From: Acinetobacter pseudolwoffii
GTDB taxonomy: Bacteria > Pseudomonadota > Gammaproteobacteria > Pseudomonadales > Moraxellaceae
Length of the DNA stretch: 64,000 bases
NCBI RefSeq assembly: GCF_002803605.1
Contig: NZ_PHRG01000001.1
Coordinates: 632,819 to 696,818, forward strand
Direction: 5' to 3'
The notes under the pieces are model-generated. The model saw only the letters and a list, made by a program, of their open reading frames with translations. It was not told where the DNA came from and did no database searches. Positions 38,705 to 51,894 of this stretch are shown in pieces; position 1 is the stretch's first letter; each line of letters begins with the position of its first letter. A program made the position numbers and the translations under genes.

Positions 38705-40428
38705 TCCGTGCGCTCCCCTTTTGCCAACCACATATCCTGCATCGATTGACCTGCGACCAACATCGGATATACGTGTTCGGTTTTGTCAACCATTACGTTA
38801 ATAAATACGCATTTGTCATTAATTTCCATCGCTTCTTCAAGCTTGGATTCAAGCTCATCGGCATGGTCAATCTGAATGCCTACATGACCATAAGCTTCCA
38901 TCAATTTGGCAAAATCAGGCAATGAATCCACGTAAGAACTTGAATGACGTCCTTCATAGTTCATATCTTGCCACTGTTTCACCATCCCTAAAGACTGGTT
39001 ATTCAGGCACAGGATTTTGACGTTCAGGCCATATTGCTTACAGGTCGAAAGTTCCTGGATACACATCTGAATCGATGCTTCACCAGTAATACACACCACC
39101 TGCTGTTCCGGGAAGGCAAGCTTCGCCGCCATCGCATATGGCAGACCTACACCCATAGTGCCTAGGCCACCTGAGTTGATCCATTGACGCGGACGCTTGT
39201 ATTTGTAATACATCGCACCAAACATTTGATGCTGGCCTACGTCCGAAGTAATGATCGCTTCGCCATTGGTCACTTTATCCAATACCTGAACCACTTGTTG
39301 TGGCTTCATCACACCATCAACACCTGCTGCATAACGACCGCCATGCACTTTGCGCCATTCATTAATCTGAGACCACCATGCCGCAATCACTTCAGGATTT
39401 GGCTTGGAAACATTGAGCTGTTTCAACTGGTTCAACATTTCAGTCAATACCGGCTCTACCGCACCGACAATTGGAATGTGCGCCATAATGGTTTTTGAAA
39501 TCGTCGCCGGGTCGATGTCAATATGAATCACTTTGGCATTCGGACAGAATTTTGCCGGATTGTTGGTGACACGGTCATCGAAGCGCGCGCCTACACACAG
39601 AATCACATCTGCATTGTGCATGGTCATGTTGGCTTCATAAGTACCGTGCATACCGAGCATACCGATGAACTGTTCATCATCACCCGGGAATGCGCCCAAG
39701 CCCATTAAGGTATTGGTTACCGGATAGCCCAATAGATGCGCAAGCTCTGTCAATTGTGCAGATGCATTGCCTTGAACCACACCACCACCCGAATAAATTA
39801 CTGGGCGCTTAGCATTGACTAATTCTTCAATCGCTTTACGAATTTGACCTGAGTGACCACGAAACGGTGGCTGATACGAACGCATCTTCACTTTTTCCGG
39901 GTATTCGTAAGCAAATTTTTCTGCAGGATTGGTCGCATCTTTAGGAATATCAATTACGACAGGGCCTGGACGACCAGATGACGCGATATAGAATGCTTTT
40001 TTGATGATTGCAGGAATTTCGCTGGCATGACGCACCTGGAAACTATGCTTCACGATTGGACGTGAAATGCCGACCATATCGGTTTCCTGGAATGCATCTT
40101 CACCAATCAGATGACTCGCAACCTGACCTGACAAAATCACCATCGGGATTGAGTCCATATAGGCCGTTGCAATTGGCGTTACCGTATTGGTTGCACCCGG
40201 ACCTGAGGTCACCAGCACCACACCGGTCTTACCTGTGACGCGTGAGTAAGCATCCGCCATGTGACCGGCAGCTTGTTCGTGACGTACGAGGTAATGATTG
40301 ATTTTGTCTTGTTGAAATAGCGCATCATAAATATGAAGAACTGCGCCGCCTGGATATCCAAAAACATGTTCAACGCCTTCGTCCGCTAATGCGCGAACAA
40401 GCATTTCACCACCAGATAGAAGTTCCAA
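38701..40428 (-). CDS. ilvI: Acetolactate synthase large (catalytic) subunit
   Basis: 575 residues. A ThDP-dependent enzyme that condenses pyruvate with pyruvate or 2-oxobutyrate, the first shared step of branched-chain synthesis. The catalytic Glu lies in [17 protein letters not shown]/ThDP-binding segments are [14 protein letters not shown] and the late [14 protein letters not shown]. The start is a TTG at 40428 with AGGGTG about 7 bases upstream; the first ATG is 8 codons later. It heads the ilvI-ilvH-ilvC unit. Confidence 0.97.
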   Translation of the reverse strand: MELLSGGEMLVRALADEGVEHVFGYPGGAVLHIYDALFQQDKINHYLVRHEQAAGHMADAYSRVTGKTGVVLVTSGPGATNTVTPIATAYMDSIPMVILSGQVASHLIGEDAFQETDMVGISRPIVKHSFQVRHASEIPAIIKKAFYIASSGRPGPVVIDIPKDATNPAEKFAYEYPEKVKMRSYQPPFRGHSGQIRKAIEELVNAKRPVIYSGGGVVQGNASAQLTELAHLLGYPVTNTLMGLGAFPGDDEQFIGMLGMHGTYEANMTMHNADVILCVGARFDDRVTNNPAKFCPNAKVIHIDIDPATISKTIMAHIPIVGAVEPVLTEMLNQLKQLNVSKPNPEVIAAWWSQINEWRKVHGGRYAAGVDGVMKPQQVVQVLDKVTNGEAIITSDVGQHQMFGAMYYKYKRPRQWINSGGLGTMGVGLPYAMAAKLAFPEQQVVCITGEASIQMCIQELSTCKQYGLNVKILCLNNQSLGMVKQWQDMNYEGRHSSSYVDSLPDFAKLMEAYGHVGIQIDHADELESKLEEAMEINDKCVFINVMVDKTEHVYPMLVAGQSMQDMWLAKGERTE

Positions 40429-40450
40429 CGTGATTCACCCTAATATTATG

Positions 40451-40510
40451 ACACTGCACAAATGGGAGGCATTTGCAGTGTTTCATTTGTTAACTGTCTG
40501 CACTGTTATA
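40451..40510 (-). promoter_or_regulatory. ilvI promoter and 5' leader hairpin
   Basis: An extended -10 (TGCTATAAC, with TATAAC at 40510-40505) gives a leader of about 70 bases. The leader contains a hairpin at 40481-40451 (ACACTGC / GCAGTGT arms plus AAATG / CATTT) ending 22 bases before the TTG start. No leader peptide rich in Ile, Leu or Val codons is visible, so classical attenuation is not supported. The hairpin could affect translation of ilvI. Confidence 0.5.
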
Positions 40511-41116
40511 GCACACAAATTTCATAGTTTTCATAGCAATAGGAAAAAAATCTGATCTCTTGGCTGTTCGAGCAATACAAGACCTAAAACATGTTGGGAT
40601 AAACATATTTTGCTTAGCTTTGTTCAATTTCTCGGCTAGAGAAATCGCCCACTGCATGAAATGACACTTAGTCGAAGGGTGATCGATTAAGGCATATAAA
40701 ACTATTGCAGCATTCTTGTGTTTTCAGGCTTTAAAGTCAAGTTTAAAAAACAGGCAATATGCGCTTTAAAATACCTGATTTGCTGTTTTTAACAGCAATC
40801 TAGAGCAAGGACAGTAATAAAGAATTAATCTAATAATATTTAATCCAATAAAATTCATAAACTTATATATTTAATTTTATAAATTTTTAGTATGTCTTAT
40901 ATAAAAAAAATGAATGAATTTTTAATAAATCCAGTGAAGTTGTTTATCAATAAATTTTGTGTCTGAAAATTCGCTCACCACTTCTACAAACGAGATGCAG
41001 AAGCTGTTCGACCCTTAATCATGAATAGAGCGGATAAAAAATTCATTATTTTTACTGTGAAAATCACTACAATGTTTTGTAGTATTTTATGGCTAGAACA
41101 CAGAGGCTCAAAAACA
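40511..41116. other. AT-rich intergenic region with no recognised gene
   Basis: About 600 bases between the ilvI promoter and the DUF4124 gene. It contains a small inverted repeat (TGCTGTT / AACAGCA, 40781-40797) without a T run. I see no convincing reading frame, tRNA or mobile-element sequence. Confidence 0.55.
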
Positions 41117-41470
41117 ATGAAAATATCTTTTTTAACTGCCTTAAGTCTGAGTTGTGCAATTTCTCTGGGCACCTGTAGCAGCAGTGCTTCAGCAATCCAG
41201 TATTATAAATGGGTCGATGCCAAGGGCACCACGCACTATACGAAAACACCGCCCCCGAAATCTGCGAAAAAAGCCACCACAGTGGATACTTATGGCTGGA
41301 AAAATTCAGCACCGGCATCTCCAAGAACAGCTGAAACTGAAGTTCAAACCGAGAACACACCTCAAGAACAACAGCAACAAGCCCCTCAAGTTCCTGCGAA
41401 TCAGGACCAGCAACAACGTGAAGCCAACGAAGCCTTGCAGCAATCTAAAAATCGTGCAGTTGCTTTATAA
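41117..41470 (+). CDS. DUF4124-domain exported protein
   Basis: About 117 residues from the ATG at 41117, with AGAGG 11 bases upstream. A longer frame from 41021 is not supported. A signal peptide (LTALSLSCAISLGTCSSSASA) is followed by the DUF4124 core YYKWVDAKGTTHYTKTPPP and a Gln/Glu/Pro-rich, probably disordered tail (TPQEQQQQAPQVPANQDQQQ). The family is periplasmic, of unknown function. A single-gene unit between ilvI and leuS. Confidence 0.85.
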   Translation: MKISFLTALSLSCAISLGTCSSSASAIQYYKWVDAKGTTHYTKTPPPKSAKKATTVDTYGWKNSAPASPRTAETEVQTENTPQEQQQQAPQVPANQDQQQREANEALQQSKNRAVAL

Positions 41471-41577
41471 GACACCTCTATATAGAACAGCGTGTTTTTT
41501 CTTCGGGAAATGCCGGCGCAAAATTCACTTTTAGGTGCATTTTGCGCTATGCTGTGCAACAGACTTTTTCACCGTAA

Positions 41578-44214
<2,637 letters not shown>

Positions 44215-44222
44215 ATCCTGAG

Positions 44223-44391
44223 GAATTGTTTAAGCACTGCTTTAAACAATTCTGCAAGGGGATGAGGGCGAATAATTCACCTCTCCCTAACCCTCACTTG
44301 CGTTCAGTTTTAAAAGCGCTGCTTTAAAACCTCACTCAGGAGAAGGACTTTAAGAAATAATCCCTCCAAACTTCCCTTTGCCAAAGGGAGG
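44223..44391. repeat. Cluster of palindromic intergenic repeats after leuS
   Basis: Three inverted repeats occur in tandem. The first (44223-44252) pairs GAATTGTTT with AAACAATTC around a GCACTGC core. The second (44307-44330) pairs GTTTTAAA with TTTAAAAC. The third (about 44354-44391) has the phrase AATAATCCCTCC and closes with AAAGGGAGG. The last recurs, with small changes, near 58212-58250. They look like dispersed noncoding repeats, of which the first may also act as the leuS terminator. Confidence 0.7.
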
Positions 44392-44402
44392 CTTAAAAAA
44401 CA

Positions 44403-44431
44403 CAAAGCCCGTTGCCAGCCAGCGGGCTTTG
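44403..44431 (+). terminator. Hairpin terminator upstream of lptE
   Basis: A 9-base stem (CAAAGCCCG / CGGGCTTTG) with an 11-base loop, ending in a short T-rich stretch. It probably insulates lptE from leuS transcription. Confidence 0.65.
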
Positions 44432-44488
44432 ACTTTACAATCCGGTTCAGGATTTCAAATATTTCCCTGAGGGAAAAAGAGGATACTC

Positions 44489-45022
44489 ATGCATTTAGGC
44501 AAACGTTTAGCAGCAATTGTTTTAACTTGTGGTCTAAGTGCAGGCTTAGTCGGTTGTGGCTTCCATTTGAAAGGCACCAACCCAAGCTCGGCACCTGTGG
44601 CCTATTCTGTTATGAGCCTTTCTTTACCCCCCAATACTGAAGAATTACAAGAAAAGCTGGCGGTTTATTTAGGTGCTGCGGGCGTACAACTCAGTAATGC
44701 ACCAGAAGCTTATGTTTTACGTGTTCTCGATTACACGCCGCGCCGCTTAGAATTAAACGGCAAGCTGGTAGAAACCTTGCTGCGTTTAAATGTAACCTTC
44801 CGCATTGAAGATGCGCAAGGCAATCCGATCACTAAACCACGCACTGTGGTGGCAACGCGTACTTATCAATATGACATTGAAACAGTCAACACTGATGACC
44901 AGGAACAAAAGTTTCTCAATCAGGTGATTATTGATGATGTGGCACAGCAGATCGCGCGTCAGATTTCATCGAACCGCCTACCCTTGGCCAAACAAAATAC
45001 CCCAGCGCAACCTGCTCAATAA
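44489..45022 (+). CDS. lptE: LPS-assembly lipoprotein LptE
   Basis: 177 residues. The lipobox is LVGC with Cys23, then the family phrase GFHLKGTNP. LptE plugs the LptD barrel that places lipooligosaccharide on the cell surface. An Ala/Pro/Gln-rich tail ends the protein. holA follows after 9 bases, the conserved leuS-lptE-holA order. Confidence 0.93.
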   Translation: MHLGKRLAAIVLTCGLSAGLVGCGFHLKGTNPSSAPVAYSVMSLSLPPNTEELQEKLAVYLGAAGVQLSNAPEAYVLRVLDYTPRRLELNGKLVETLLRLNVTFRIEDAQGNPITKPRTVVATRTYQYDIETVNTDDQEQKFLNQVIIDDVAQQIARQISSNRLPLAKQNTPAQPAQ

Positions 45023-45031
45023 GAACACCTT

Positions 45032-46030
45032 ATGAAACTTGACTATCTGCAAGCCCTAAAACGTGTCGATGAAGCTCGCGGTGCCTGGGTCTTGCATGGT
45101 CAAGAGCCTTTGCTAGAACAAAACCTGATCGATGCCTTTCGCGCACATTGGCAAGCCAAAGACATCGAACGTCAACGTTATGATGTCAGTTCAGTTTCTG
45201 AGTGGAAAAATGTCTTTAATGCATTGAACAGTTTGTCATTGTTCTCAACCCAACTGGCAGTTGAAGTGCATGGCAATATCAAACCAGATGCCAGTAGCCT
45301 CAAACTGCTGAAAAGCTATTTACAACAAGACAGTGATAATCTGCTATTGGTCGTTATGCCCAAGCAAGATGCGAGCAGCCTCAAATCCAGCTTCTTCCAG
45401 ACGGTTGAGGCCAATGGTGTCTGCGTTGCGCTTACTGCAAATTATCCACGCGATCGTCAGCAAATTTTGGCAGTTGAAGCAGAGAAACTGGGGATTAAAC
45501 TGGCCCATGATGCCTGGCAATGGCTGGAACAGCATCATGAGCACAACTTGCTGGCAGCCAAAAACAGCCTGATGCGGGTCAGTGACACCTTTGCTGAAGT
45601 TGATGTGATTCAGATTGATCATTTATATGCCTGCTTACAGGATCAATCACGCTATAGCACCTATGATTTGAGTGATGCCCTGCTGCAAGGCAATCTCTCG
45701 CAATCGATCAAGATTTTCCAGTATCTGGTCGCTTCAGGTGAACCGATGAGCCTGATCTTATGGAGCCTGAGCAAGGAAATGCGTCTGTTGATGCAACTGT
45801 TTGAACAGCCGCAAAATGCCTTGCAAATTGGAATCTGGAAAACCAAAGTCGGGCTATATCAGCAAGCTTTACGCCGTCTCAGCCCCCAACGCTTTTTGAG
45901 CTGGCCCCAGCTGTTAATCCGTATTGATGCAGCCATTAAAGGAATGTCCAAAGAGAACCCTGAACATCTCATCTTACAGGCCATTGCTGAAATGTGCGGT
46001 CAACGCTTATTTTTAGCGCCGAGTGCTTAA
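45032..46030 (+). CDS. holA: DNA polymerase III delta subunit
   Basis: 332 residues. Delta opens the beta clamp within the clamp loader. Typical parts are AWVLHGQEPLLEQNLIDAFR near the start (residue 18 on), LLVVMPKQDASS and LILWSLSKEMRLLMQL in the C-terminal domain. Its 3' end overlaps the convergent hemerythrin gene by 4 bases. Confidence 0.94.
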   Translation: MKLDYLQALKRVDEARGAWVLHGQEPLLEQNLIDAFRAHWQAKDIERQRYDVSSVSEWKNVFNALNSLSLFSTQLAVEVHGNIKPDASSLKLLKSYLQQDSDNLLLVVMPKQDASSLKSSFFQTVEANGVCVALTANYPRDRQQILAVEAEKLGIKLAHDAWQWLEQHHEHNLLAAKNSLMRVSDTFAEVDVIQIDHLYACLQDQSRYSTYDLSDALLQGNLSQSIKIFQYLVASGEPMSLILWSLSKEMRLLMQLFEQPQNALQIGIWKTKVGLYQQALRRLSPQRFLSWPQLLIRIDAAIKGMSKENPEHLILQAIAEMCGQRLFLAPSA

Positions 46031-46476
46031 CCAAAGAAACGTGCAAACCAGCCCTTGCCTTTTTTGCTTTCCTGAGCACGTAAATAACTCAACATATTAT
46101 CGCGCACTGCATCGACATAGTCCTGATCATCATGTTGAATATGATTGATCAGCCATTTGGACAATAAACGATATAAATCATTTTCAATCGATTCTCCCTT
46201 CTCGAACTTGAGACGATAATCATTGAGTCGTTTCACAAATAATTCATGTATACCGCGATGCGAAGGTAGGTATTGATAACTGACCTGTTCCAGCAGGTTT
46301 TCTTCAAAGCTGAAATGTGACTGGGTATAATCGATTAAATCCTCCAAGACCTCTTTGATTCGATCGCGATCTCCTGTGCTTTTTACCTGCTCCAAAGCAT
46401 TGATATAATCTAAAATTTGACGGTGCTGATTATCGATTACGTCGATTCCAATATTATAGCTTTCATTCCATTCCAT
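46027..46476 (-). CDS. Bacteriohemerythrin-type oxygen-binding protein
   Basis: 149 residues. All seven di-iron ligands are in place: His18 (DNQHRQ), His54 and Glu58 (HFSFEE), His73 and His77 (HRGIHELF), His112 and Asp117 (HIQHDD). The protein binds O2 at a non-heme di-iron site. Single-domain bacterial forms are thought to store or sense oxygen or buffer iron. It has a Lys/Gly-rich end (SKKGKGWFARFFG). It is a single leftward gene, convergent with holA. Confidence 0.92.
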   Translation of the reverse strand: MEWNESYNIGIDVIDNQHRQILDYINALEQVKSTGDRDRIKEVLEDLIDYTQSHFSFEENLLEQVSYQYLPSHRGIHELFVKRLNDYRLKFEKGESIENDLYRLLSKWLINHIQHDDQDYVDAVRDNMLSYLRAQESKKGKGWFARFFG

Positions 46477-47054
46477 CGTTAAACCCTCATCAAAGTTGTA
46501 TTATTTTTGCACAATAAATGTGCATTTTCTTGTTAAGCGGTAAAACCATAATTTTTTTATGGAATTAAATCTTACAAGCTTTATTTATTTAAATCCATAT
46601 ATAAAACATGGGTTTTTAATTTTTTTTCTACTTAATTTTCAACTGGTTTTTGCTATTGGGACTAAAGGGAGGAAAATTAAGCCAGAAACAGCCTTAAAAC
46701 AAATATCACACAACAAATCTAGTATGTTTGGTCTTATGTCTTTATTGATTCACACTCGATTTTATTTGTGCAGCGCTTTGATTGAAAAAATACTGTTGGG
46801 GACAGTGATCATTTTATTCAAGAGTCACCTGATGATCTTTTAAACAGGATCGATGTTATCTAGAGAGGATCAAAGTCTTGTTATGAATGTCAGAACAAGC
46901 AATTCATGGAGCATTTTAAAATGGTCTGTATGGACGATATTTTCAGAAATCAGCCAATAGAAAATAATTCTCATTATAATTCAAAAAATTCACGATTTAT
47001 CCCAATTTCGCTTTTATAATCAATCCCTATCTTTGATCCGAATTCGTACTCAAT
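46477..47054. other. Intergenic region upstream of the macA-like operon
   Basis: About 580 AT-rich bases. A sigma-70 -10 box (TATAAT, 47015-47020) about 35 bases before the macA start is the likely promoter element. A 94-codon open frame (46559-46843) has no ribosome binding site or recognisable content. I regard the rest as noncoding or decayed. Confidence 0.5.
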
Positions 47055-48419
47055 ATGCCAAAAATAAAACCGACGAAACTAATTATGGCCGCCGTGATTG
47101 CCATTGTGTTAATCGTTGCGGGGTGGTATTTCCTCAAACCTAAAGAACAGCCGCCACAGTATATTACTGCTGAAGTGACGCAGGGTGATATTGAAAGTTC
47201 TGTACTGGCGACCGGTATTTTAGAAGCCACCAAAATGGTCAGCGTAGGTGCCCAGGTTTCTGGCCAAGTGAGACAAATGTATGTGGAACTCGGTGATCAG
47301 GTTAAACAGGGTCAGCTGATTGCACGAATTGATTCTGTTCGTCAGGAAAATGATTTAAAAACTGCTGAAGCCAGCATTAAAAACCAGATGGCACAGCTTG
47401 CGGTGAGACAGGCGAATCTGGCCAAAGTTGAAGCTGAATACAATCGTCAGAAAGCCATGTATGCACAGGATGCGACTTCCCGTTCAGAGCTGGAATCTGC
47501 ATTTGCCAGTTATAAAACGGCTCAGGCCGATATCACGGCAATCAATGCACAGATCGAACAGTCGCGCCTGACCTTGGCAACTGCCAAAGAAGACTTGGGT
47601 TATACCCAGATTGTGGCACCGATGGATGGCACGATTGTGGCGATTGTGACCGAAGAAGGTCAAACCGTGAATGCCAATCAAAGTGCACCGACCATTGTGA
47701 AACTGGCCAAGCTCGACACTATGACCATCAAAGCTGAAATTTCTGAAGCAGATGTGATGAAAGTGGAAGAAGGCCAAACCGTTTATTTCACCACGCTGGG
47801 CAATAACGAGAAAAAGATTTACGCCAAACTGCGTCAGGTTGAACCTGCACCCAATTCGATTAATACCGATTCAAATACATCTGGTTCATCGTCAAGTTCT
47901 GCGGTGTATTACAACGCTTTATTTGATGTGCCAAATGAAGACGGCAAACTGCGTATTGATATGACGGCGCAGGTTTATATCGTGCTGGATGAAGCTAAAA
48001 ATGTGCTGACCATTCCAGCCGCTGCGATTCAGAGCTCAAATCGTCCGGCACGTGCCAATCGGGGTGAAGGTTCTCGCGAAGAAGGTTCCCGTAGCGAAGC
48101 TAATCCAGCAGCACGTCCTGAAACTGAATCAACTCAAGGCAATCGTCCTGCCGCTGAACGCCCTGCCCGCCTAAATCTGTCTGACGCTGAAATTGCGCTG
48201 ATTGAACAAGGCAAAGCGCAACGTGCCATGGTTCGTGTCTTGCAAGCCGATGGTACTGCAAAACCAACCCCTGTGCTGATCGGTTTGAATAACCGTGCCA
48301 CTGCACAAGTGCTGAAAGGTTTAAAACGTGGTGATCAGGTGGTGATTGCCGATGGTTCTGATACTTCCAATGATGCAGCAAAACGCGGTGGTAATAGCCG
48401 TGGCCCAATGAGAATGTAA
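47055..48419 (+). CDS. macA: MacA-type periplasmic adaptor of a tripartite efflux pump
   Basis: 454 residues. It has an N-terminal membrane helix ([18 protein letters not shown], about 10-27), a lipoyl half-motif ([20 protein letters not shown]), a long coiled-coil hairpin (about 95-190) and a beta-barrel domain. Residues about 325-380 form a low-complexity Arg/Glu/Ala/Asn-rich insert before the membrane-proximal part, ending [12 protein letters not shown]. It bridges MacB and the outer-membrane channel. macB starts three bases later. Confidence 0.9.
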   Translation: MPKIKPTKLIMAAVIAIVLIVAGWYFLKPKEQPPQYITAEVTQGDIESSVLATGILEATKMVSVGAQVSGQVRQMYVELGDQVKQGQLIARIDSVRQENDLKTAEASIKNQMAQLAVRQANLAKVEAEYNRQKAMYAQDATSRSELESAFASYKTAQADITAINAQIEQSRLTLATAKEDLGYTQIVAPMDGTIVAIVTEEGQTVNANQSAPTIVKLAKLDTMTIKAEISEADVMKVEEGQTVYFTTLGNNEKKIYAKLRQVEPAPNSINTDSNTSGSSSSSAVYYNALFDVPNEDGKLRIDMTAQVYIVLDEAKNVLTIPAAAIQSSNRPARANRGEGSREEGSRSEANPAARPETESTQGNRPAAERPARLNLSDAEIALIEQGKAQRAMVRVLQADGTAKPTPVLIGLNNRATAQVLKGLKRGDQVVIADGSDTSNDAAKRGGNSRGPMRM

Positions 48420-48421
48420 GC

Positions 48422-50398
48422 ATGAATTCACAACAGCAGCCTCTGCTCGAGGTGAAAAATCTGGTACGTGAATTCCCTGCGGGTGAAGGCACAGTCCAGA
48501 TTTTAAAAGGGGTGAATCTGGAGATTTATCCGGGTGAACTGGTGGCGATTGTCGGCCAGTCCGGTTCGGGTAAATCAACCCTGATGAATATTCTGGGTTG
48601 TCTGGATAAACCGACCACCGGCAGCTACAAGGTCAAAGGCCGTGAAACCCGGGAACTGGAAGCAGATGAACTGGCGCAGTTACGCCGTGAGTATTTCGGC
48701 TTTATCTTTCAGCGTTATCATCTGCTCGGCGATTTAAACGCAGCAGGCAATGTCGAAGTCCCTGCCATTTATGCGGGTGCAGATTCATCGGAACGGCATG
48801 CGCGTGCGGTCAAGATTCTGACCGATCTGGGTCTGGGCGAAAAAACCCAGAACCGTCCGAGTCAACTGTCAGGCGGTCAGCAGCAACGTGTATCGATTGC
48901 CCGTGCGCTGATGAATGGCGGTGATGTGATTCTGGCCGATGAGCCGACAGGTGCCTTGGATAAGAACAGCGGTATTGAGGTGATGCGTATTTTGCGCGAA
49001 CTGAATGCCAAGGGTCATACCATCATTCTGGTTACGCATGATCATAATGTGGCAAAAAACGCGACACGAATCATTGAAATTTCAGACGGGAATATCATTT
49101 CCGATCAGCCGAATGTGCCTGAAGCCGAAGACCATCTGGAAAAGCAGCCGCTGATCCGTAATCAACAAAAGAAGATTTCTTCATGGCGTTCGGCGGTTGA
49201 CCGCCTCGGTGAGGCCTTCCGTATGGCTTTGCTGGCCATGAATGCGCATCGCATGCGGACTTTCCTGACCATGCTCGGGATCATTATCGGTATCGCTTCG
49301 GTGGTTTCAGTGGTGGCTTTGGGGAATGGTTCACAGAAGCAGATTCTGGAAAATATCAGCAGTCTGGGCACCAATACCATTACCGTATTTCAGGGGCGGG
49401 GCTTCGGAGACAATTCCAGATCTTCACAAGCCAAAACCCTGATTCCAGCCGATGCCGATGCGCTGGCCGAACAACCGTATGTCGATGGCGTCAGTCCCTC
49501 TGTGAACAGCAGTGTTACCGGCCGTTATAAAGAAATTGAAGCCTCAACCACGGTCAATGGCGTCAGTGAAGATTTCTTCTATGTGCGTGGCATGACTTTC
49601 CAGTCCGGTCAGCCCTTTGACCGCAGTAGCGTCATGCAACAGGCACAAGATGTTGTCATTGATACCAATACCAAAAACACTTTCTTTAAGGATGGTACTA
49701 ATCCGGTGGGTCAGGTGATTTTACTGGGTAGCGTCCCGAGCCGGATTATCGGGGTGATTGATGCGCAAAAAGGCATGATGGGCAATAATGACAGCCTGAA
49801 TGTCTACCTGCCGTATTCTACCGTGATGAGTCGTATGCTGGGGCAATCTAACGTTCGCAGCATCATTGTGCGGATTAAGGATGAATATCCAAGTGCGGCG
49901 GCTGAAAATGCAATTTTAAACCTGTTGGTACAGCGCCATGGTGCGCAGGATGTGTTTACCCAGAATGCCGACAGTATTCGTGAAACCATTCAGCAGACCA
50001 CAGCGACTATGACGCTTTTAATTTCGGCGATTGCTGTGATTTCACTGGTGGTCGGCGGGATCGGGGTGATGAATATCATGCTGGTGTCCGTGACTGAACG
50101 TACTCAGGAAATTGGGGTACGTATGGCAGTAGGTGCACGTCAAAGTGATATTTTGCAGCAATTCCTGATTGAAGCAGTGCTGGTGTGTATTTTAGGCGGT
50201 ATTTTGGGTGTGCTGCTCTCGCTCGGGATTGGCCAGCTAATTACACACTTTGCTGGTGGTACTTTCCAGATGGCCTATTCAACCACTTCGATTGTGGCTG
50301 CCTTTGTCTGCTCAAGCCTGATTGGAATTGTGTTTGGCTTTATCCCGGCACGTAATGCCGCTCGTCTGAATCCAGTCGATGCGCTTTCTCGCGAATAA
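48422..50398 (+). CDS. macB: MacB-type ABC transporter (ATPase-permease fusion)
   Basis: 658 residues. The N-terminal ATPase has Walker [10 protein letters not shown] (45-53), signature LSGGQQQRV (about 149) and Walker [14 protein letters not shown] helix near 280 ([21 protein letters not shown]) leads into a large periplasmic domain and a C-terminal FtsX-type permease with three helices ([22 protein letters not shown]). MacB drives export of macrolides, peptides or other substrates. The substrate here is not known. Confidence 0.95.
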   Translation: MNSQQQPLLEVKNLVREFPAGEGTVQILKGVNLEIYPGELVAIVGQSGSGKSTLMNILGCLDKPTTGSYKVKGRETRELEADELAQLRREYFGFIFQRYHLLGDLNAAGNVEVPAIYAGADSSERHARAVKILTDLGLGEKTQNRPSQLSGGQQQRVSIARALMNGGDVILADEPTGALDKNSGIEVMRILRELNAKGHTIILVTHDHNVAKNATRIIEISDGNIISDQPNVPEAEDHLEKQPLIRNQQKKISSWRSAVDRLGEAFRMALLAMNAHRMRTFLTMLGIIIGIASVVSVVALGNGSQKQILENISSLGTNTITVFQGRGFGDNSRSSQAKTLIPADADALAEQPYVDGVSPSVNSSVTGRYKEIEASTTVNGVSEDFFYVRGMTFQSGQPFDRSSVMQQAQDVVIDTNTKNTFFKDGTNPVGQVILLGSVPSRIIGVIDAQKGMMGNNDSLNVYLPYSTVMSRMLGQSNVRSIIVRIKDEYPSAAAENAILNLLVQRHGAQDVFTQNADSIRETIQQTTATMTLLISAIAVISLVVGGIGVMNIMLVSVTERTQEIGVRMAVGARQSDILQQFLIEAVLVCILGGILGVLLSLGIGQLITHFAGGTFQMAYSTTSIVAAFVCSSLIGIVFGFIPARNAARLNPVDALSRE

Positions 50399-50408
50399 GG
50401 AACCTGAT

Positions 50409-51827
50409 ATGCAAATGAATTTAACCAAGCTTGCCAGTGCCCTGTTGCTGGGAAGCTCGCTGACCGGTTGTGCGGCAGTGGTAAAAACACCTTATGAGCA
50501 GCCTGCGATTAATATGCCTGGCAATTTTCAAAATAATAAGGTTTTAAGTCAGCAGATCCATGCCGACATTCTGGCAGATCAATGGTGGACCTTATTTAAA
50601 GATCCGCAATTGAACAGTCTGGTCGATCAAGTGCTGGCGCAGAATACAGATCTGGCGGTGGCTGGCATCAGTTTACAGCAGGCGCGCATTCAGGCCAGAC
50701 AGGCACAAAGCCAGCAAGGCGTCCGTGTCGGTGATGCACGAATTTCAACGGGTCAGCGTTTTGATCTGGAGGGTGGCAGCAATGCTTCGACGGGTCTTTC
50801 ACTGGGCTATCCGGGCTTAAGCTATGAACTGGATCTGTTTGGCAAACTGGCCAATCAGACTGAAGCGGCGCGCTGGGAAGCCTTGGCATCTGCACAGGAC
50901 TTACAGGCGACGGCGCAGAGCCTGATTGGCACCACGGCACAGCTTTACTGGCAATTGGCTTATTTAAACGAGCGTTATAGCGTGGTACAGCAAAATCTGG
51001 CAACAGCGCAAAAAACCTATGATCTGGTGCAGGTACAATATCGTGCCGGTGCGGTGTCCGGTCTAGATTTAACCCAGGCCGAACAGGCGATTCAAAGCCA
51101 GCAAGCCACCTTAAGCCAGATTGAGCAGCAACGGGTGGAAACGCGTACCGGCCTCGCAGTATTGCTGCATATGCCAGTACAACAGCTTTCTATTCAGGAG
51201 CCAAGCCGTTTACCGAATATTCAATTACCGAGTATTCAGGCCGACTTACCCGCGAGTTTATTGTCCCGTCGTCCCGACCTCCAAGCGACTGAACTACGTT
51301 TGCGTAAAGCGCTGGCCAATAAGGATGCCAACAAAGCCAGTTATTATCCTTCAATCAGTCTGACTGGGAATTTGACCACAGGTATTGGCAGCAGTACCTC
51401 GCTCTCAAATGCCGTAAAGAATCCGGTGGCGACTTTAGGTGCGGGTCTGACCTTGCCCTTCCTGCAATGGAATGACATGAAACGTGATCTGCAAGTCAAT
51501 GAGCTGGAATATGAAAAAGCGATTATGCAATATCGCCAGACCATGTATGAAGCCTTTGCCGATGTGGAAAATGCCTTATCGAACCGGACTGAAATCAGTA
51601 AGCAAGTCACTTTGCAGCAACGTAATGTCGAACTGGCTGAACGTACCGAACGCCTGACTGAAGTACGTTATCGTAATGGCGCGGTGGCGTTAAAGAACCT
51701 GCTGGATGCGCAGGAAACCACACGGAATGCACGGCTGTCTTTGGTACAAACCCGACAGAACCAGTACAATGCCTATGTGACTTTAATGCAGGCATTAGGT
51801 GGCAGTCCAATCCAGCAATTACCTTAA
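50409..51827 (+). CDS. Outer-membrane efflux channel, OprM/NodT lipoprotein family
   Basis: About 472 residues from the ATG at 50409, with AAGGA 7-8 bases upstream. A frame start at 50379 overlaps macB and is not favoured. The lipobox SLTGC puts the lipid on Cys21. Two TolC-type repeats follow, with LVDQVLAQNTDLAVAGISL and YRNGAVALKNLLDAQETTRN. It completes the pump, and the close spacing implies co-expression. A strong terminator ends the operon. Confidence 0.92.
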   Translation: MQMNLTKLASALLLGSSLTGCAAVVKTPYEQPAINMPGNFQNNKVLSQQIHADILADQWWTLFKDPQLNSLVDQVLAQNTDLAVAGISLQQARIQARQAQSQQGVRVGDARISTGQRFDLEGGSNASTGLSLGYPGLSYELDLFGKLANQTEAARWEALASAQDLQATAQSLIGTTAQLYWQLAYLNERYSVVQQNLATAQKTYDLVQVQYRAGAVSGLDLTQAEQAIQSQQATLSQIEQQRVETRTGLAVLLHMPVQQLSIQEPSRLPNIQLPSIQADLPASLLSRRPDLQATELRLRKALANKDANKASYYPSISLTGNLTTGIGSSTSLSNAVKNPVATLGAGLTLPFLQWNDMKRDLQVNELEYEKAIMQYRQTMYEAFADVENALSNRTEISKQVTLQQRNVELAERTERLTEVRYRNGAVALKNLLDAQETTRNARLSLVQTRQNQYNAYVTLMQALGGSPIQQLP

Positions 51828-51840
51828 ACAAAGCTTGAAC

Positions 51841-51877
51841 CATAAAAAAACCGCTGCCAGACAGCGGTTTTTTTATG
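51841..51877. terminator. Bidirectional terminator after the efflux operon
   Basis: A perfect 16-base stem (CATAAAAAAACCGCTG and complement) with a 5-base loop. It serves the efflux operon on one side and the convergent SEL1-repeat gene on the other. Confidence 0.92.
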
Positions 51878-51894
51878 GTGTTATTTCAATAGAA

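Noticed and set aside
40984..41172. Minus-strand frame overlapping the DUF4124 gene start
   Set aside because: No homology or binding site, and it lies over the promoter and signal peptide of a well-supported plus-strand gene.
46559..46843. 94-codon open frame upstream of the macA-like operon
   Set aside because: No ribosome binding site, AT-rich hydrophobic residues typical of chance frames, and no recognisable motif. Another frame across 46750-46980 also has few stops, but it contains several in-frame stops and no clear homology.
46963..46982. Fur-box-like sequence upstream of the macA-like gene
   Set aside because: AATAATTCTCATTATAATT matches the 19-base Fur consensus at only about 12 positions, which is expected by chance in such AT-rich DNA.
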